NCBI GenBank assembly: GCA_900538475.1
Contig: UPYT01000001.1
Coordinates: forward strand, 302,559 to 366,558
Direction: 5' to 3'
Source of the DNA: an uncultured Clostridium sp.
Lineage (GTDB): Bacteria; Bacillota; Clostridia; Lachnospirales; Lachnospiraceae
Length of the DNA: 64,000 nt
A program made the position numbers and the translations under genes. The notes under the pieces were generated by a model that saw only the letters and a program-made list of their open reading frames with translations, ran no database searches and had not been told where the DNA came from. Every line of letters starts with the position of its first letter. The first letter of the stretch is position 1. This document shows, piece after piece, positions 1 through 8,971 of this stretch.

Positions 1-1
1 G

Positions 2-631
2 ATTCTGAAGGTAAAAACCTTCGGAAGCGCAGCAAAATACAGTATCATTATTGCATTTGCCGCTACCTTCCTTGCTCTGATTCTGGGACTTCCTGCGGCC
101 TATGCTTTGAACCGCTACCGCTTTAGGGGAAAAGAGTTTATCAAAGGACTTTTCCTTTCTCCGGTGCTGATTCCGGTGATTGTACTTGGTTTTGTTATGC
201 TCCGCTATGTAACCAACCGGTTTAAGCTTCCGGCTCTGCCCAGCCTGCTGATTGGACATACGATTCTGTCCATTCCCTATGTTATGCGGGTGGTAACCTC
301 CAGTCTGGCTAACTTTGATTTTTCCATGGAGGAGGCTGCAAGAATTCTGGGAGCGGGAAATGTTTATACCTTTTTCCATATTTTACTGCCGAATATCAAG
401 TCCGGTATTGTATCCGCATGCATCATGGCGATCATTAACTCTTTCAACAACGTATCTCTGTCAGCCTTCCTGACAAGCGCTGGAGTTACAGTACTGCCGA
501 TTGAGATGATGGCTTATGTAGAGTACCATTTTGATCCGACGATTGCCGCTCTGGCAAGTCTTTTGATGGTAATTACTCTGGGGGTTATGCTGGTTATTGA
601 GAAAACGCTTGGACTGAAGAGTGTTGTATAG
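2..631 (+). CDS. ABC transporter permease, PotC-like (5' end outside window)
   Basis: Inner-membrane permease subunit of a binding-protein-dependent ABC importer. The frame is open from base 2, so the N-terminus lies outside the window; 209 residues are visible. Hydrophobic segments alternate with loops, and the cytoplasmic EAA loop that contacts the ATPase is clear (EEAARILGAG followed by LLPNIKSGI). The PAAYALNRYRFRGK stretch near the visible start is typical of PotB/PotC-type (spermidine/putrescine-like) permeases. Substrate cannot be told because the binding protein and ATPase genes are not in view. The gene ends just before a hairpin terminator shared with the convergent kinase gene. Confidence 0.85.
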   Translation: MLKVKTFGSAAKYSIIIAFAATFLALILGLPAAYALNRYRFRGKEFIKGLFLSPVLIPVIVLGFVMLRYVTNRFKLPALPSLLIGHTILSIPYVMRVVTSSLANFDFSMEEAARILGAGNVYTFFHILLPNIKSGIVSACIMAIINSFNNVSLSAFLTSAGVTVLPIEMMAYVEYHFDPTIAALASLLMVITLGVMLVIEKTLGLKSVV

Positions 632-673
632 GCTTGAAAAGGAGTTCCTGTGACGTGGTCATAGAAAAGAAAG

Positions 674-712
674 GCCGCTGCTTTCGATTTCATTTGAGAG
701 CAGCGGCTTTTT
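674..712. terminator. Bidirectional terminator
   Basis: Nine-bp perfect stem GCCGCTGCT/AGCAGCGGC with a 16-nt loop, followed by a T run on the plus strand and a pyrimidine-rich run on the minus strand. It lies between the convergent permease and PfkB kinase genes. Confidence 0.8.
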
Positions 713-735
713 GTGTATAAAAGTTGTATCAGAGC

Positions 736-1653
736 TTATTCCTGAGTTTCCTTTTTGAGAAGAGGAGGAAGCAGCTCGGGGGGAAGAGAAGAGCCTGTGA
801 TTCCTACAACAGCAGCAGAAACACGGTTTGCGTAGGCCACAGCGTCAGCCAGAGGCATATCGTTTGTCAGGCAGGCAAGAATGGTTCCAATATGGGCATC
901 TCCTGCGCCAATGGTATCCTTTACCTCAGTGACCGGTACAGATGGTACCAGATATCCCTCTTTTCCAGGCTCCAGACAGTAGGCGCCTTTGCTTCCAAGG
1001 GTCAGAATAACCGTATTATTTGTCACAGCCTGAAGAGCAGCGGCAGCTTCCTGGTAATCGCTGCAGCCGCTTAGGGCAGCCGCTTCGCCTTCATTCACAT
1101 GGAGCATGGGATGAAGCGCCATCATGCGGTTTGTTTTGTCCGGTTCAATCAGTACGCCGCGGGGGCCAGGAGCATAGCACACAGAAAGCTGGGGATGACT
1201 CTCCAGATATTCAATCAGATTGATTCCGGTTGATTCTTCAATTTCCAGGCCGCATACATAGGTCAGTCCATAGGAGTCAGCCTGATAGGGCTCCATCCAG
1301 GATTTCTGGAAGGTATATTCTACTCCGTGGTAGGACATGAAGGTACGTTCTCCGGAAGCCTCTACCAGGCAGTAGCAGCATCCGTTTTCCTCTTCTGGAA
1401 TATGGACAGAGACAGGAATTCCCTGAAGTCTCATCTGCTTTGCCACATAATCGCCGTAGGTTCCTCCGCCTACTGGGCTGATAAAGGTGTGGGGAGCGTG
1501 AAGCAGCCGCATCATATGGGAAACATTGTAGGCACAGCCGCCGAGAGCCATAGTCTGAGAGGTGGGGCGGATATTTTCCTCGGTTTTTGGAAGATGATCA
1601 ATATGAAGGATGACATCCAGACAGGTGGAGCCAATAATTAAAGCTGGTTTCAT
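736..1653 (-). CDS. PfkB-family carbohydrate kinase
   Basis: Ribokinase-type sugar or nucleoside kinase of 305 residues, the usual size for the family. The N-terminus has the GSTCLDVI strand and the glycine-rich GGCAYNVS substrate loop; the C-terminal PfkB signature DTIGAGDAHIGT carries the catalytic Asp and the anion hole. ATG start with AAGGAG upstream. It is a single gene between two terminator or repeat regions, so context does not reveal the substrate. The family (ribokinase, fructokinase, adenosine kinase and others) is certain; the exact sugar is not. Confidence 0.88.
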   Translation of the reverse strand: MKPALIIGSTCLDVILHIDHLPKTEENIRPTSQTMALGGCAYNVSHMMRLLHAPHTFISPVGGGTYGDYVAKQMRLQGIPVSVHIPEEENGCCYCLVEASGERTFMSYHGVEYTFQKSWMEPYQADSYGLTYVCGLEIEESTGINLIEYLESHPQLSVCYAPGPRGVLIEPDKTNRMMALHPMLHVNEGEAAALSGCSDYQEAAAALQAVTNNTVILTLGSKGAYCLEPGKEGYLVPSVPVTEVKDTIGAGDAHIGTILACLTNDMPLADAVAYANRVSAAVVGITGSSLPPELLPPLLKKETQE

Positions 1654-1760
1654 AGCAGATAATAATCTCCTTATTTAATATTATTTTATCATTATACGAT
1701 CTTTTCTTGGCTTGTTCAATTTCTTTTTGTGTTTTCCCAAGGAATATGGTAAAATTGACT

Positions 1761-1819
1761 GTAACTGTTCAGAGCGGCAGGAAAACCGGATAAGAAGATG
1801 ATCCGTCCTGAACCGTTAT
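1761..1819 (+). repeat. Palindromic element E1, short form (IS66-like ends)
   Basis: Short copy (59 bp) of the dispersed family. Left end GTAACTGTTCAG, right end CGTCCTGAACCGTTAT, with the internal TAAGAAGAT remnant seen in other copies. Flanking octamers AATTGACT (1753-1760) and CATTGACT (1820-1827) match at 7 of 8 positions and look like a target-site duplication. It lies 43 bp upstream of the AbgA-like gene. Confidence 0.75.
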
Positions 1820-1861
1820 CATTGACTTTATGGAAACTGACAGAACATGGGAGGAAATACG

Positions 1862-3175
1862 ATGTACCAGAAGATAATCGAATATGCAGAAGCCCTGGAT
1901 AAAATCAGCAGAGAGCGTCGGAGAGATTTTCACAGGTATCCGGAGACGGCCTGGCTTGAGATGCGAACATCGGCAGTAATTGCAAAGGTTTTAACGGAGC
2001 TGGGGTATGAGGTTCTCACAGGAAAGGATGTATGCCTGGAGTCCAGCCGATTGGGAGTTCCTTCTTCAGAGGAATTGAAGGAGCATGCAGAAAGAGCTCT
2101 TTTGCAGGGGGCTCCGGCAGAATATCTGACAGAGGAGATGAGAGCGGGCTTTACCGGTGTGATTGGAATTCTCCGGTGCGGAGAAGGGCCTGTGACAGCT
2201 CTCCGTTTTGACATTGATGCTCTTGGTCTGACAGAGGATGAAAATGTAAATCACAGACCCTTTGCAGAGGGATTTGCTTCCAGGAATCCGGGAATGATGC
2301 ACGGCTGCGGTCATGATGGACATGCGGCGATCGGCCTGGGTGTAGCAGAGGTTCTGATGAAAATTAAGGACGGGCTTCACGGAACGGTAAAGCTGATTTT
2401 TCAGCCAGGAGAGGAGGGAGCAAAAGGAGCCTGTGCGATTGTGGCTCATGGACACCTGGATGATGTTGATTATTTTGCAGGAACTCATATTGCTCCTACA
2501 GGCGGACCGGATGACGGAGATGTAACACCCGGTACCTGGGGCTCTCTGGCTACAAGCAAATATGATGTGTATTTTGAGGGACAGGCTGCTCATGCAGGAG
2601 GATTTCCGGAAAACGGACACAGCGCCATTGTAGCAGCAGCCAATGCTGTATTGAATCTGACAGCAATTCCCCGCCATTCCGGCGGAATCACAAGAGTAAA
2701 CGTAGGGATGATTCAGGGCGGAACCGGCAGAAATGTGATTCCTGACTCTGCCATGATTCAGATCGAGGTTCGTGGGGAAACGACAGAGATTAACGAATAC
2801 ATGGACGAGCAGGCAAGACGTATCTGTCAGGCTTCTGCAGACATGCTCGGTTGTACCTGCCGCATGGTATCTCAGGGCTCCTCTGAATCTCAGCACAGTG
2901 ACGAGGATTTCCTTTATGACATTGGCAATATGGTCAGAGAGCATCTTCCCAGACTGAAGGTCAGCAGCTGTGAAAATGCTCAGAATTGGGGAAGTGAGGA
3001 TATTTCTCTGATGATGAACCGGGTACAGGCACATGGAGGAAAGGCAACTTATATGCGTTCTATGACAGATATGGCATCTGCCCAGCATACAACTGCCTTT
3101 GATTTTGATGAGAAAGTGCTTGTAGATGCGATTGAAACCTTTTCTGTGATTGTTTATGATTTGATGAAAAAATAA
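1862..3175 (+). CDS. M20 amidohydrolase, AbgA-like (aminobenzoyl-glutamate hydrolase subunit A type)
   Basis: Metal-dependent amidohydrolase of 437 residues, close to the length of E. coli AbgA. AbgA-type features are visible: RRDFHRYPETAWLEMRT at the N-terminus, the ESSRLGVPS segment, the metal site in MMHGCGHDGHAAIGLG, the FQPGEEGAKGA motif with the catalytic Glu, and a C-terminal FDFDEKVL. An ATG at 1847 is possible, but the GGGAGG at 1849-1854 sits 7 nt before the ATG at 1862, so the later start is chosen. AbgA works with AbgB to cleave p-aminobenzoyl-glutamate; no abgB or abgT is nearby, so the natural substrate may be another N-acyl amino acid. Confidence 0.82.
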   Translation: MYQKIIEYAEALDKISRERRRDFHRYPETAWLEMRTSAVIAKVLTELGYEVLTGKDVCLESSRLGVPSSEELKEHAERALLQGAPAEYLTEEMRAGFTGVIGILRCGEGPVTALRFDIDALGLTEDENVNHRPFAEGFASRNPGMMHGCGHDGHAAIGLGVAEVLMKIKDGLHGTVKLIFQPGEEGAKGACAIVAHGHLDDVDYFAGTHIAPTGGPDDGDVTPGTWGSLATSKYDVYFEGQAAHAGGFPENGHSAIVAAANAVLNLTAIPRHSGGITRVNVGMIQGGTGRNVIPDSAMIQIEVRGETTEINEYMDEQARRICQASADMLGCTCRMVSQGSSESQHSDEDFLYDIGNMVREHLPRLKVSSCENAQNWGSEDISLMMNRVQAHGGKATYMRSMTDMASAQHTTAFDFDEKVLVDAIETFSVIVYDLMKK

Positions 3176-3259
3176 AAAGAGAAGAGCCTGACTGGCCTGT
3201 AGATAAACCGGACAGACAAAAGGATAACCGGTCCGCGAATGAATCGGGGAACAAAAGAA

Positions 3260-3290
3260 GCCTGGGAGGTAAAAGTCCCAGGCTCTTTGT
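3260..3290. terminator. Bidirectional terminator
   Basis: Eight-bp stem GCCTGGGA/TCCCAGGC with an 8-nt loop, T-rich on both outer sides. It separates the convergent amidohydrolase and lipoprotein genes. Confidence 0.8.
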
Positions 3291-3299
3291 ATGTCTTTC

Positions 3300-4121
3300 T
3301 TACTGTGCTGTAACTTCAACAGCAGGAATCTCTTTTGCACTGATGGTACCGGTGTAAGTAATCTTGAGTGTCTGATCCTCCTCATATTCGGTAAAGTCAA
3401 TACTGTCAGAGACAAAGGTAAAGAAATCACCGTCTGCTGATTCCAGAACAATTCCGGCGCCGTCTTCGTTAACCTGTGCAACCGTTCCGATAAAGGCGTT
3501 GATCTCAGACTCTGGAGTATCATAAGAGTCTTCCATAACAACCTTGAGAGCCATGGGGGCATCATCTAAAGCGCCAAGATAGGTAACAGTCGCATTCTTG
3601 TTGACTTCAATGCCGTTTTTACCAACCACATAGGCATTGGCAGTTTCCAGGGTGTACTGCTCGCCGTCTACTTCCAGAGTCAGGGTGCCTTCCGATGCAT
3701 CGACAACCTTGCCTTCCGCAGAAGGATCGGTATTCTGCCCGATGACAGACTCCATAACATCAAAGATCATAACCGGAACCGGATCCTCCGTGCTTCCAGC
3801 CGGGAAGGTAATATCAACCCAGTCGCCTTCAGAAAGAGGGAACTCCTTATTGACCTCAGCATTGGAAATATCATAATTCTTTTCTGTTTCATCACTGTCA
3901 TTTTTTACAGTAATGGTATTGCCGTCAATTTTTGTGATCAGTCCGCTGACATAATCTTCCTCCACTTCTTCCTCTGTTTCTGTTTCAGCTTCTGTGGTGG
4001 CTTCTGTTACTGCCTCAGATGAAATCTCAGCGGTAGTAGGCGCTGTTTCCTCCTTTTTGGAACAGGCTGCCGCACTGATGGAAAGGGCTGCAATAGTAAC
4101 CAGTAATAATGTTTTCTTCAT
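3300..4121 (-). CDS. Predicted lipoprotein, function unknown
   Basis: Protein of 273 residues starting with a lipoprotein signal peptide: MKKTLLLVT, a hydrophobic stretch, then lipobox SAAAC with the lipid-modified Cys near residue 20. A Thr/Glu-rich acidic linker (about 27-55) follows. The rest has repeated short beta-rich units (VSGLITKIDGNTITVKN; AEGKVVDASEGTLTLEVDG; FIGTVAQVNEDGAGIVLES), probably three related small domains. AGGAGTG lies 8 nt before the ATG. I do not recognise a named family. It is a single gene between terminators and likely sits on the outer face of the membrane. Confidence 0.75.
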   Translation of the reverse strand: MKKTLLLVTIAALSISAAACSKKEETAPTTAEISSEAVTEATTEAETETEEEVEEDYVSGLITKIDGNTITVKNDSDETEKNYDISNAEVNKEFPLSEGDWVDITFPAGSTEDPVPVMIFDVMESVIGQNTDPSAEGKVVDASEGTLTLEVDGEQYTLETANAYVVGKNGIEVNKNATVTYLGALDDAPMALKVVMEDSYDTPESEINAFIGTVAQVNEDGAGIVLESADGDFFTFVSDSIDFTEYEEDQTLKITYTGTISAKEIPAVEVTAQ

Positions 4122-4394
4122 AATTGAATCACTCCTCTTTTTGTCTCCAAAGCAGCTTGTTCCTGGAAAAGGAGCTTCTTTGGATGATTTTGATTAATAA
4201 CAGAAGTGTACTACAAAGCTTTGGAAAATACCATTGATTTTTTATTAAATTTTTGAACTATTTTTTCGTAAAAAACAAAAATTTTTCTAAAATTTCGGAA
4301 CAGAATAGAAAACTGACATTTGACGGAGCCGCTGAATGGTATTACAATATACATATTTCGGCAGAACAGCAGAGGAGAGGGGAAGTAAGAGGTT

Positions 4395-5309
4395 ATGGAT
4401 TTTAAAGGTTTGTTTGAAATGCAGGGAATGCTTTTTTCTATTATGATACTGGGGCTTTTTCTCCGGAAAAAGAAAATTGTGGGAGCAGAGGGAAAAAAAC
4501 TTCTGACAGATCTGGTTATTGATGTAACGCTTCCTGCCAGTATACTGAAATCCTTCCAGATTGAATTTAACGGAGAGATTCTGAAAAGCTGCATGGTGAT
4601 TGGAGCGGCAGCTCTGATTATTCAGGTGGGAAGCTATATGCTGGGGATGGTTCTCTATCCTGGATTTGGCGATGAACGAAAACGGGTTCTTCAGTATGCA
4701 ACAATTTGCTCCAATGCAGGCGTTCTTGGCAATCCGATTGCTGAAGGGATTTTCGGTGGTCTGGGACTTTTATATGCTTCTATTTATGTGATCCCGCAGC
4801 GAATTTTCATGTGGTCTGTCGGTCTTACTTATTTTACAGAGGCGCCGGATAAGAAGACTCTGATAAAAAAAGTAGCAACCCATCCCTGTATTGTAGCAGT
4901 GGTTATTGGATTTCTTTTGATGATTTTTCAGATTCCGCTTCCCGGATTTGTGAATCTGACGATCAAGCAGGTGGCAGGAGCCAATACCTTTCTGGCTATG
5001 ATGCTGGTGGGAACCATTCTGGCAGAGGTGCCTCTTTCCTCGCTGGCAGATGGAGCAACACTGTATTATTCTTTTGTGCGTCTTGTGTTTGTACCGTTTC
5101 TTGTATTTTGCGGCTGCCGGATCTGGGGAATTGACGGACTTGTGACAGGGGTATCGGTAGTTCTTTCCGGAATGCCGGCTGCCAGTGTTACTGCTGTTAT
5201 GGCTTCAAAGTATCACAAGGATGAGGTTTTTGCTGTGAGATGTGTGGTTCTTTCCACTCTGCTTTCTATGCTGACTGTGCCATGCTGGTGTATGATTTTA
5301 AATTTTTGA
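4395..5309 (+). CDS. AEC-family transporter (auxin efflux carrier / malate permease type)
   Basis: Integral membrane carrier of 304 residues. The N-terminus (MLFSIMILGLFLRKKKIV) and the following LLTDLVIDVTLPASILKSF motif are typical of the AEC family, with conserved Asn-rich central helices (CSNAGVLGNPIAEGIFG) and a C-terminal SGMPAASVTAVMASKY helix. About ten helices are expected in two inverted repeats. Members carry malate, malonate or other dicarboxylates in bacteria; the substrate here is unknown. AAGAGG lies 5 nt before the ATG. An AT-rich stretch at 4280-4296 loosely resembles a CodY box but with three mismatches. Confidence 0.85.
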   Translation: MDFKGLFEMQGMLFSIMILGLFLRKKKIVGAEGKKLLTDLVIDVTLPASILKSFQIEFNGEILKSCMVIGAAALIIQVGSYMLGMVLYPGFGDERKRVLQYATICSNAGVLGNPIAEGIFGGLGLLYASIYVIPQRIFMWSVGLTYFTEAPDKKTLIKKVATHPCIVAVVIGFLLMIFQIPLPGFVNLTIKQVAGANTFLAMMLVGTILAEVPLSSLADGATLYYSFVRLVFVPFLVFCGCRIWGIDGLVTGVSVVLSGMPAASVTAVMASKYHKDEVFAVRCVVLSTLLSMLTVPCWCMILNF

Positions 5310-5495
5310 GAGACATGCTTTCATTTTGTAATAGAAAATTCATAATTTTTCATATTTTTTTCACATACCTGCCTCGTCAAGCCCGGTGATTTATGGTATA
5401 CTGTAACGGAATTTAGGTAAAGTACAGCCATGCAAAGATTCGGACAGGAAGATGCATGGCTGAACTATTATGAATTTAAAGAAGGAGCCCCCAAT

Positions 5496-7148
5496 ATGGC
5501 AGAGGAAAAGAACTATATTGATATCTTAAACAAAGCAAGACGAAGAAGAAAACGGGATCAATATAAAAAATATGTGATGTTTGGCGTGGCCGCTGTGGTT
5601 GCGGCAGCGGGAATTGCCGTTGTTGTCGGACATTTCAGAGGAGATCCTGCAGGAAGCGGAGAGAAGCCGGCGGCTGTCCGAGCAGAAGGAGCAGATGGAA
5701 ATACGCAGGAAAGTGAAGCTGTAATTTCCTCAGAGGAGCTGGAAGCTCAAAAGGAAGCCCAGGAAAAACAGGCAGTTGTAGACTCCTATACGAATCTTGG
5801 AATGGTACAGCTTCAGGACGGAGGTTATTTAAACATCAGAGAAACTCCGACAGATGAAAGCATGGCAAATATTATTGGCAAGATACCGGATAAGGGCGCC
5901 TGCGAGGTGCTGGGAGAAGAGGAGAATGGCTGGTATCATATTCAGACTGGCGGTGTAGACGGCTACATCAGCAGCCAGTATGTGCTGACTGGAGAGGAAG
6001 CCCGTCAGAAGGCATTGGAATATGCAGCAAAGATGGCCGTGGTGACCATGGGGGAGGAAAATGAGACACTCCGGATTCGACAGACTCCGGATGCTTCCTC
6101 TCTGGATAATGTAGTAGGACAGGCTGCAAACGGATCCCGCTATCCGGTTTTAGGAGAGCAGGACGGCTGGGTGCAGATTCGGGAAGGATATATTTCCAGT
6201 GAGTTTGTCACCATAGAAATGGGACTTTCCGAAGGAGAAAAGCTGGATTTAAAGACAATGGCCTTAAATCAATACGACAATCTCCTGATTTCCCGGGTAG
6301 ACAACTACCTGAATATTCGAAGTGAGCCAAAGGTTGATGCCTATGATGAAAATGTAATCGGAAAGCTGCCCAGTGACGCGGCAGGAGAAATTCTGGAAAC
6401 CCTGGATGGCTGGTATAAGATCAAATCCGGTCCTATCACCGGTTATGTCAGCGCGGATCATGTGGCAACAGGCCCTGAGGCAAGGGATCTGGCTTTGCGC
6501 ACGGCACAGCTGACAGCGATTGTGAATACGGATATGCTCAATGTCCGCACGGAGCCCAGTACGGAGTCCAGCATCTGGACGCAGATTTCCAAGGAAGAGC
6601 GGTATCATGTACTGGATCAGCTGGATGGCTGGGTGCAGATTGAACTGGATGCAGGAGACGGCGAGGGAGAAGAGGTGGACAAGGCTTATATATCCACCCG
6701 GGACAACAATGTCGAGGTACGGTATGCTCTTCCGGAAGCAATCAAATTCTCTCCTTTAGAGGAACGGGCCAATCAGCAGGCATCTCTGCGGAGCAAGGTG
6801 GTAAACTATGGCTTGAAGTTTGTAGGCGGAAGATATGTATGGGGTGGAACCAATCCCAATACAGGCGCCGACTGTTCTGGCTTTGTACAGTACGTGATGC
6901 GCAATGCAGCCGGTGTAAGTCTGCCCCGTACCTCCAGAGAACAGGCAAAAGTAGGAAGGTCTATCAAATCCAGCGAGATGCTGCCAGGAGATCTGATTTT
7001 CTATGCCAACAGCGGCGGCACAGTCAATCACGTTGCCATGTATATTGGAAACGGTCAGATTGTTCATGCAGCCAGCAGAAAGAGCGGAATCAAGATTTCT
7101 ACCTGGAATTACCGGAGTCCAAAGACAATCCGGCGCGTTTTAAACTGA
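5496..7148 (+). CDS. Cell-wall hydrolase with SH3 repeats and NlpC/P60 domain
   Basis: Secreted or membrane-anchored peptidoglycan endopeptidase of 550 residues. It has a basic cytoplasmic N-terminus (ARRRRKRDQYKK), one membrane helix (about residues 28-45), a Glu-rich linker, four bacterial SH3-like repeats (each with an NIR, RIR or NVRT..P core and a GWY/GWV turn, about 100-410), and a C-terminal NlpC/P60 domain. Its catalytic triad is visible: Cys in GADCSGFV, His in NHVAMYIG and a second His in QIVHAAS. An upstream in-frame ATG at 5430 exists, but AAGGAG sits 8 nt before the ATG at 5496. It should cut the gamma-D-glutamyl-diamino-acid bond in wall peptides. Confidence 0.9.
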   Translation: MAEEKNYIDILNKARRRRKRDQYKKYVMFGVAAVVAAAGIAVVVGHFRGDPAGSGEKPAAVRAEGADGNTQESEAVISSEELEAQKEAQEKQAVVDSYTNLGMVQLQDGGYLNIRETPTDESMANIIGKIPDKGACEVLGEEENGWYHIQTGGVDGYISSQYVLTGEEARQKALEYAAKMAVVTMGEENETLRIRQTPDASSLDNVVGQAANGSRYPVLGEQDGWVQIREGYISSEFVTIEMGLSEGEKLDLKTMALNQYDNLLISRVDNYLNIRSEPKVDAYDENVIGKLPSDAAGEILETLDGWYKIKSGPITGYVSADHVATGPEARDLALRTAQLTAIVNTDMLNVRTEPSTESSIWTQISKEERYHVLDQLDGWVQIELDAGDGEGEEVDKAYISTRDNNVEVRYALPEAIKFSPLEERANQQASLRSKVVNYGLKFVGGRYVWGGTNPNTGADCSGFVQYVMRNAAGVSLPRTSREQAKVGRSIKSSEMLPGDLIFYANSGGTVNHVAMYIGNGQIVHAASRKSGIKISTWNYRSPKTIRRVLN

Positions 7149-7182
7149 GTAACGAATAAATAATTTTTAAATAGTAACAAAA

Positions 7183-7247
7183 AGGAGCTGCGCTCTGGCA
7201 GAGGATGAAAGAAAACCTCTGCCGGAGCACAGCTCCTTTGCTTTTGA
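7183..7247 (+). terminator. Long hairpin terminator
   Basis: Long stem: AAGGAGCTG pairs with CAGCTCCTT and GGCAGAGG pairs with CCTCTGCC around a short A-rich loop. A T-rich tail follows on the plus strand. It lies between the convergent NlpC/P60 and LysR genes. Confidence 0.8.
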
Positions 7248-7309
7248 TATCATGCCTGTGGAAGAAGCGTGATCCGTCGCAGGCGGGGAAGCTATCTGAG
7301 CGTTTTTTA

Positions 7310-8221
7310 TCAGTGAAGAAATGGTTTTTTCAGACCGGAAAGGATTTCGATAAAATCTCTCATATATTTCGTCAGATACAGCTCTTTCCTGTGGCAGACA
7401 TAGAAGCTGCGCCGCTGTTCGATTCCCTTAATGGGGTAAACACAGCAGCCAGGATACAGCTCCGGCGTCATTTCTATATAGTTGATGGGACAAATCATAA
7501 CGGCATCACAGGCAATGGCTGTGCGTTTTCCAACCTCAATGCTGGATGTTTCCATCAAAATTTCCGGTTGAATATCATAGGTGACAAAAAGTCGATCCTG
7601 AGTATCCCGGACACTGTGTCCAACCTTGCTGCTGATGAATTTTTCGTTTTTTGCTTCTGTAATGGAGATGGAAGTTCCGGATGGAATCCGTTTCGCAAGC
7701 TGAGAGTTGCGGCTGGTCAGAAGAACCAGCTCTTCCTCTTCAATCAGAATATAGTTCAGTTCCTCATGCTTGGGATAGGTGGTCAAGCAGGCCAGATCCA
7801 CAGTGCCGTCCAGGACGGCTGCCTCTGTAGTGGCAGATCCGCTTTCCCGCACATCCAGCTTTACATGAGGATATCTGGCATGAAAACGGGGCAGTACATA
7901 AGGCATGACCTGCATAGCCCGCTGTACCGGAATTCCCAGCTTGATGGTGCCATGTTCTTCGTGGTTGATCTCGTCGATTTCTTTGATCAGATTGGCATTG
8001 ATGGTGAGAATTTTTTTGGCTGCTTCTATGTATTTTTCTCCGGCATAGGTCAGGGTAATGGGATCTGTTGTGCGGTTAAAAATAGGTGTTCCAAGAGTGT
8101 TTTCCACCAGCTTGATCATCTGACTTAAGGATGGCTGGGAAATATAAAGCTTTTTTGCAGCAGCGGTAATGCTCCCTTCCTTCAGAACCGTGAGCATATA
8201 TTGCGCATGTTTAATATTCAT
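7310..8221 (-). CDS. LysR-family transcriptional regulator, probable regulator of citrate genes
   Basis: LysR regulator of 303 residues. The N-terminal winged helix-turn-helix is clear (GSITAAAKKLYISQPSLSQ at about 16-34), followed by the linker helix and a type-2 periplasmic-binding-like effector domain starting near GTIKLGIPVQRAMQ. It is transcribed away from citDEF across a 450-bp gap, the usual arrangement for a LysR protein that controls its divergent neighbour, so citrate or a related metabolite is the likely effector. That role is inferred from position only. Confidence 0.88.
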   Translation of the reverse strand: MNIKHAQYMLTVLKEGSITAAAKKLYISQPSLSQMIKLVENTLGTPIFNRTTDPITLTYAGEKYIEAAKKILTINANLIKEIDEINHEEHGTIKLGIPVQRAMQVMPYVLPRFHARYPHVKLDVRESGSATTEAAVLDGTVDLACLTTYPKHEELNYILIEEEELVLLTSRNSQLAKRIPSGTSISITEAKNEKFISSKVGHSVRDTQDRLFVTYDIQPEILMETSSIEVGKRTAIACDAVMICPINYIEMTPELYPGCCVYPIKGIEQRRSFYVCHRKELYLTKYMRDFIEILSGLKKPFLH

Positions 8222-8351
8222 TGAAAATCCCTCACATAATAAAAAATTATAGATGGCATAAACAGAATCGTATTAGCTATGTGAATAAACGTATGATACC
8301 ATAAAAATAGTATGAATTCAATGCGAAAAACAGGGAATCGTTTGTTTGCTA

Positions 8352-8405
8352 GTAACAGTTAGGCCGTACATCTTCTTGCCCGCTTACAGTGGACAAGAAG
8401 ATGTA
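8352..8405 (-). repeat. Palindromic element E2, truncated copy
   Basis: Reverse-oriented half copy of the GTAAC family. GTAACAGTTAGGCCG is followed by the arm TCTTCTTGCCCGCTTACAG...GGACAAGAAGA, which closely matches the reverse complement of 15985-16036 in element E4. The other half and the second terminus are missing, and no target duplication can be found. Confidence 0.65.
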
Positions 8406-8566
8406 AATATCTGTCCTATGAAGATTCAGATAGGAAAACGATTCTTGATGTAGTGAGGAAAATAAAGCCTTATCGGTTTGAAGAAAGTGAAGAAATAAGT
8501 GGAAAATAACAAAAAAATCAGAAAGACATAATAAAATAATTATAATCAGCATAATAATATATGTAT

Positions 8567-8595
8567 TTGCACAATTGTATTTGAAATGATACACT
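8567..8595 (+). promoter_or_regulatory. Probable citDEF promoter
   Basis: TTGCAC, 17-bp spacer, TACACT, 80 nt before the citD start. The -10 box is weak, as expected for an activator-dependent promoter. Confidence 0.5.
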
Positions 8596-8674
8596 GAATT
8601 CAGTTGAAATGACGGAGATCATTCTTCTCCGCTGATTCAGGCATAACTTGTCTTTGGACAAAAGGAGGAAGAAA

Positions 8675-8971
8675 ATGGAAGTTAAGAAAGCTGCTATGGC
8701 AGGCACGCTGGAGTCCAGTGATGCTCAGGTAACCGTAGAACCGGGTAATGGCATTGAGCTTTCCATCGAAAGCAGTGTGATTCACCAGTTCGGAAAGCAG
8801 ATTAAAGCAACAATTCTGGAGACGCTGGATCGTCTGGATGTAAAAAATGCAAAAGTAACTGTGGTAGATAAGGGTGCTCTTGACTGTACCTTAAAAGCGC
8901 GTGTGGAATGCGCGGTATACCGTTCCAATGATATTACTGAAAATCTTCCGTGGGGAGGTGTAATCAGATGA
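8675..8971 (+). CDS. citD: Citrate lyase acyl carrier protein (gamma subunit)
   Basis: Small acyl carrier subunit (98 residues) of citrate lyase. It carries the phosphoribosyl-dephospho-CoA group on Ser14 in the motif TLESSDAQV, visible here. The enzyme splits citrate into acetate and oxaloacetate. The ATG at 8675 is chosen because AGGAGG (8663-8668) precedes it; an upstream TTG at 8648 lacks a site. It overlaps citE by 4 bp (ATGA), so the two are translationally coupled. Genes for attaching and acetylating the prosthetic group (citC, citX, citG) are absent from the window. Confidence 0.93.
   Translation: MEVKKAAMAGTLESSDAQVTVEPGNGIELSIESSVIHQFGKQIKATILETLDRLDVKNAKVTVVDKGALDCTLKARVECAVYRSNDITENLPWGGVIR

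Larger units (their letters stand above)
8222..8674. other. Divergent intergenic region between LysR gene and citD
   Basis: AT-rich 453-bp gap with no convincing gene. It holds the truncated palindromic element E2 (8352-8405), a likely citD promoter (8567-8595) and an A/T-rich stretch around 8520-8560 that could bind the LysR protein. A small inverted repeat CCTATgaagattcAGATAGG is also visible near 8415-8435. Confidence 0.6.

Noticed and set aside
2066..3565. Minus-strand open frame of 499 residues
   Set aside because: It is antisense to the AbgA-like and lipoprotein genes, runs through the terminator, has no ribosome site and shows no recognisable domain.
4280..4296. CodY box upstream of the AEC carrier gene
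   Set aside because: AATTTTTCTAAAATT has three mismatches to the consensus, including the central bases, in an AT-rich stretch where chance matches are likely.
7205..8128. Plus-strand open frame of 307 residues opposite the LysR gene
   Set aside because: Antisense of a clear LysR protein and starts within the terminator hairpin.
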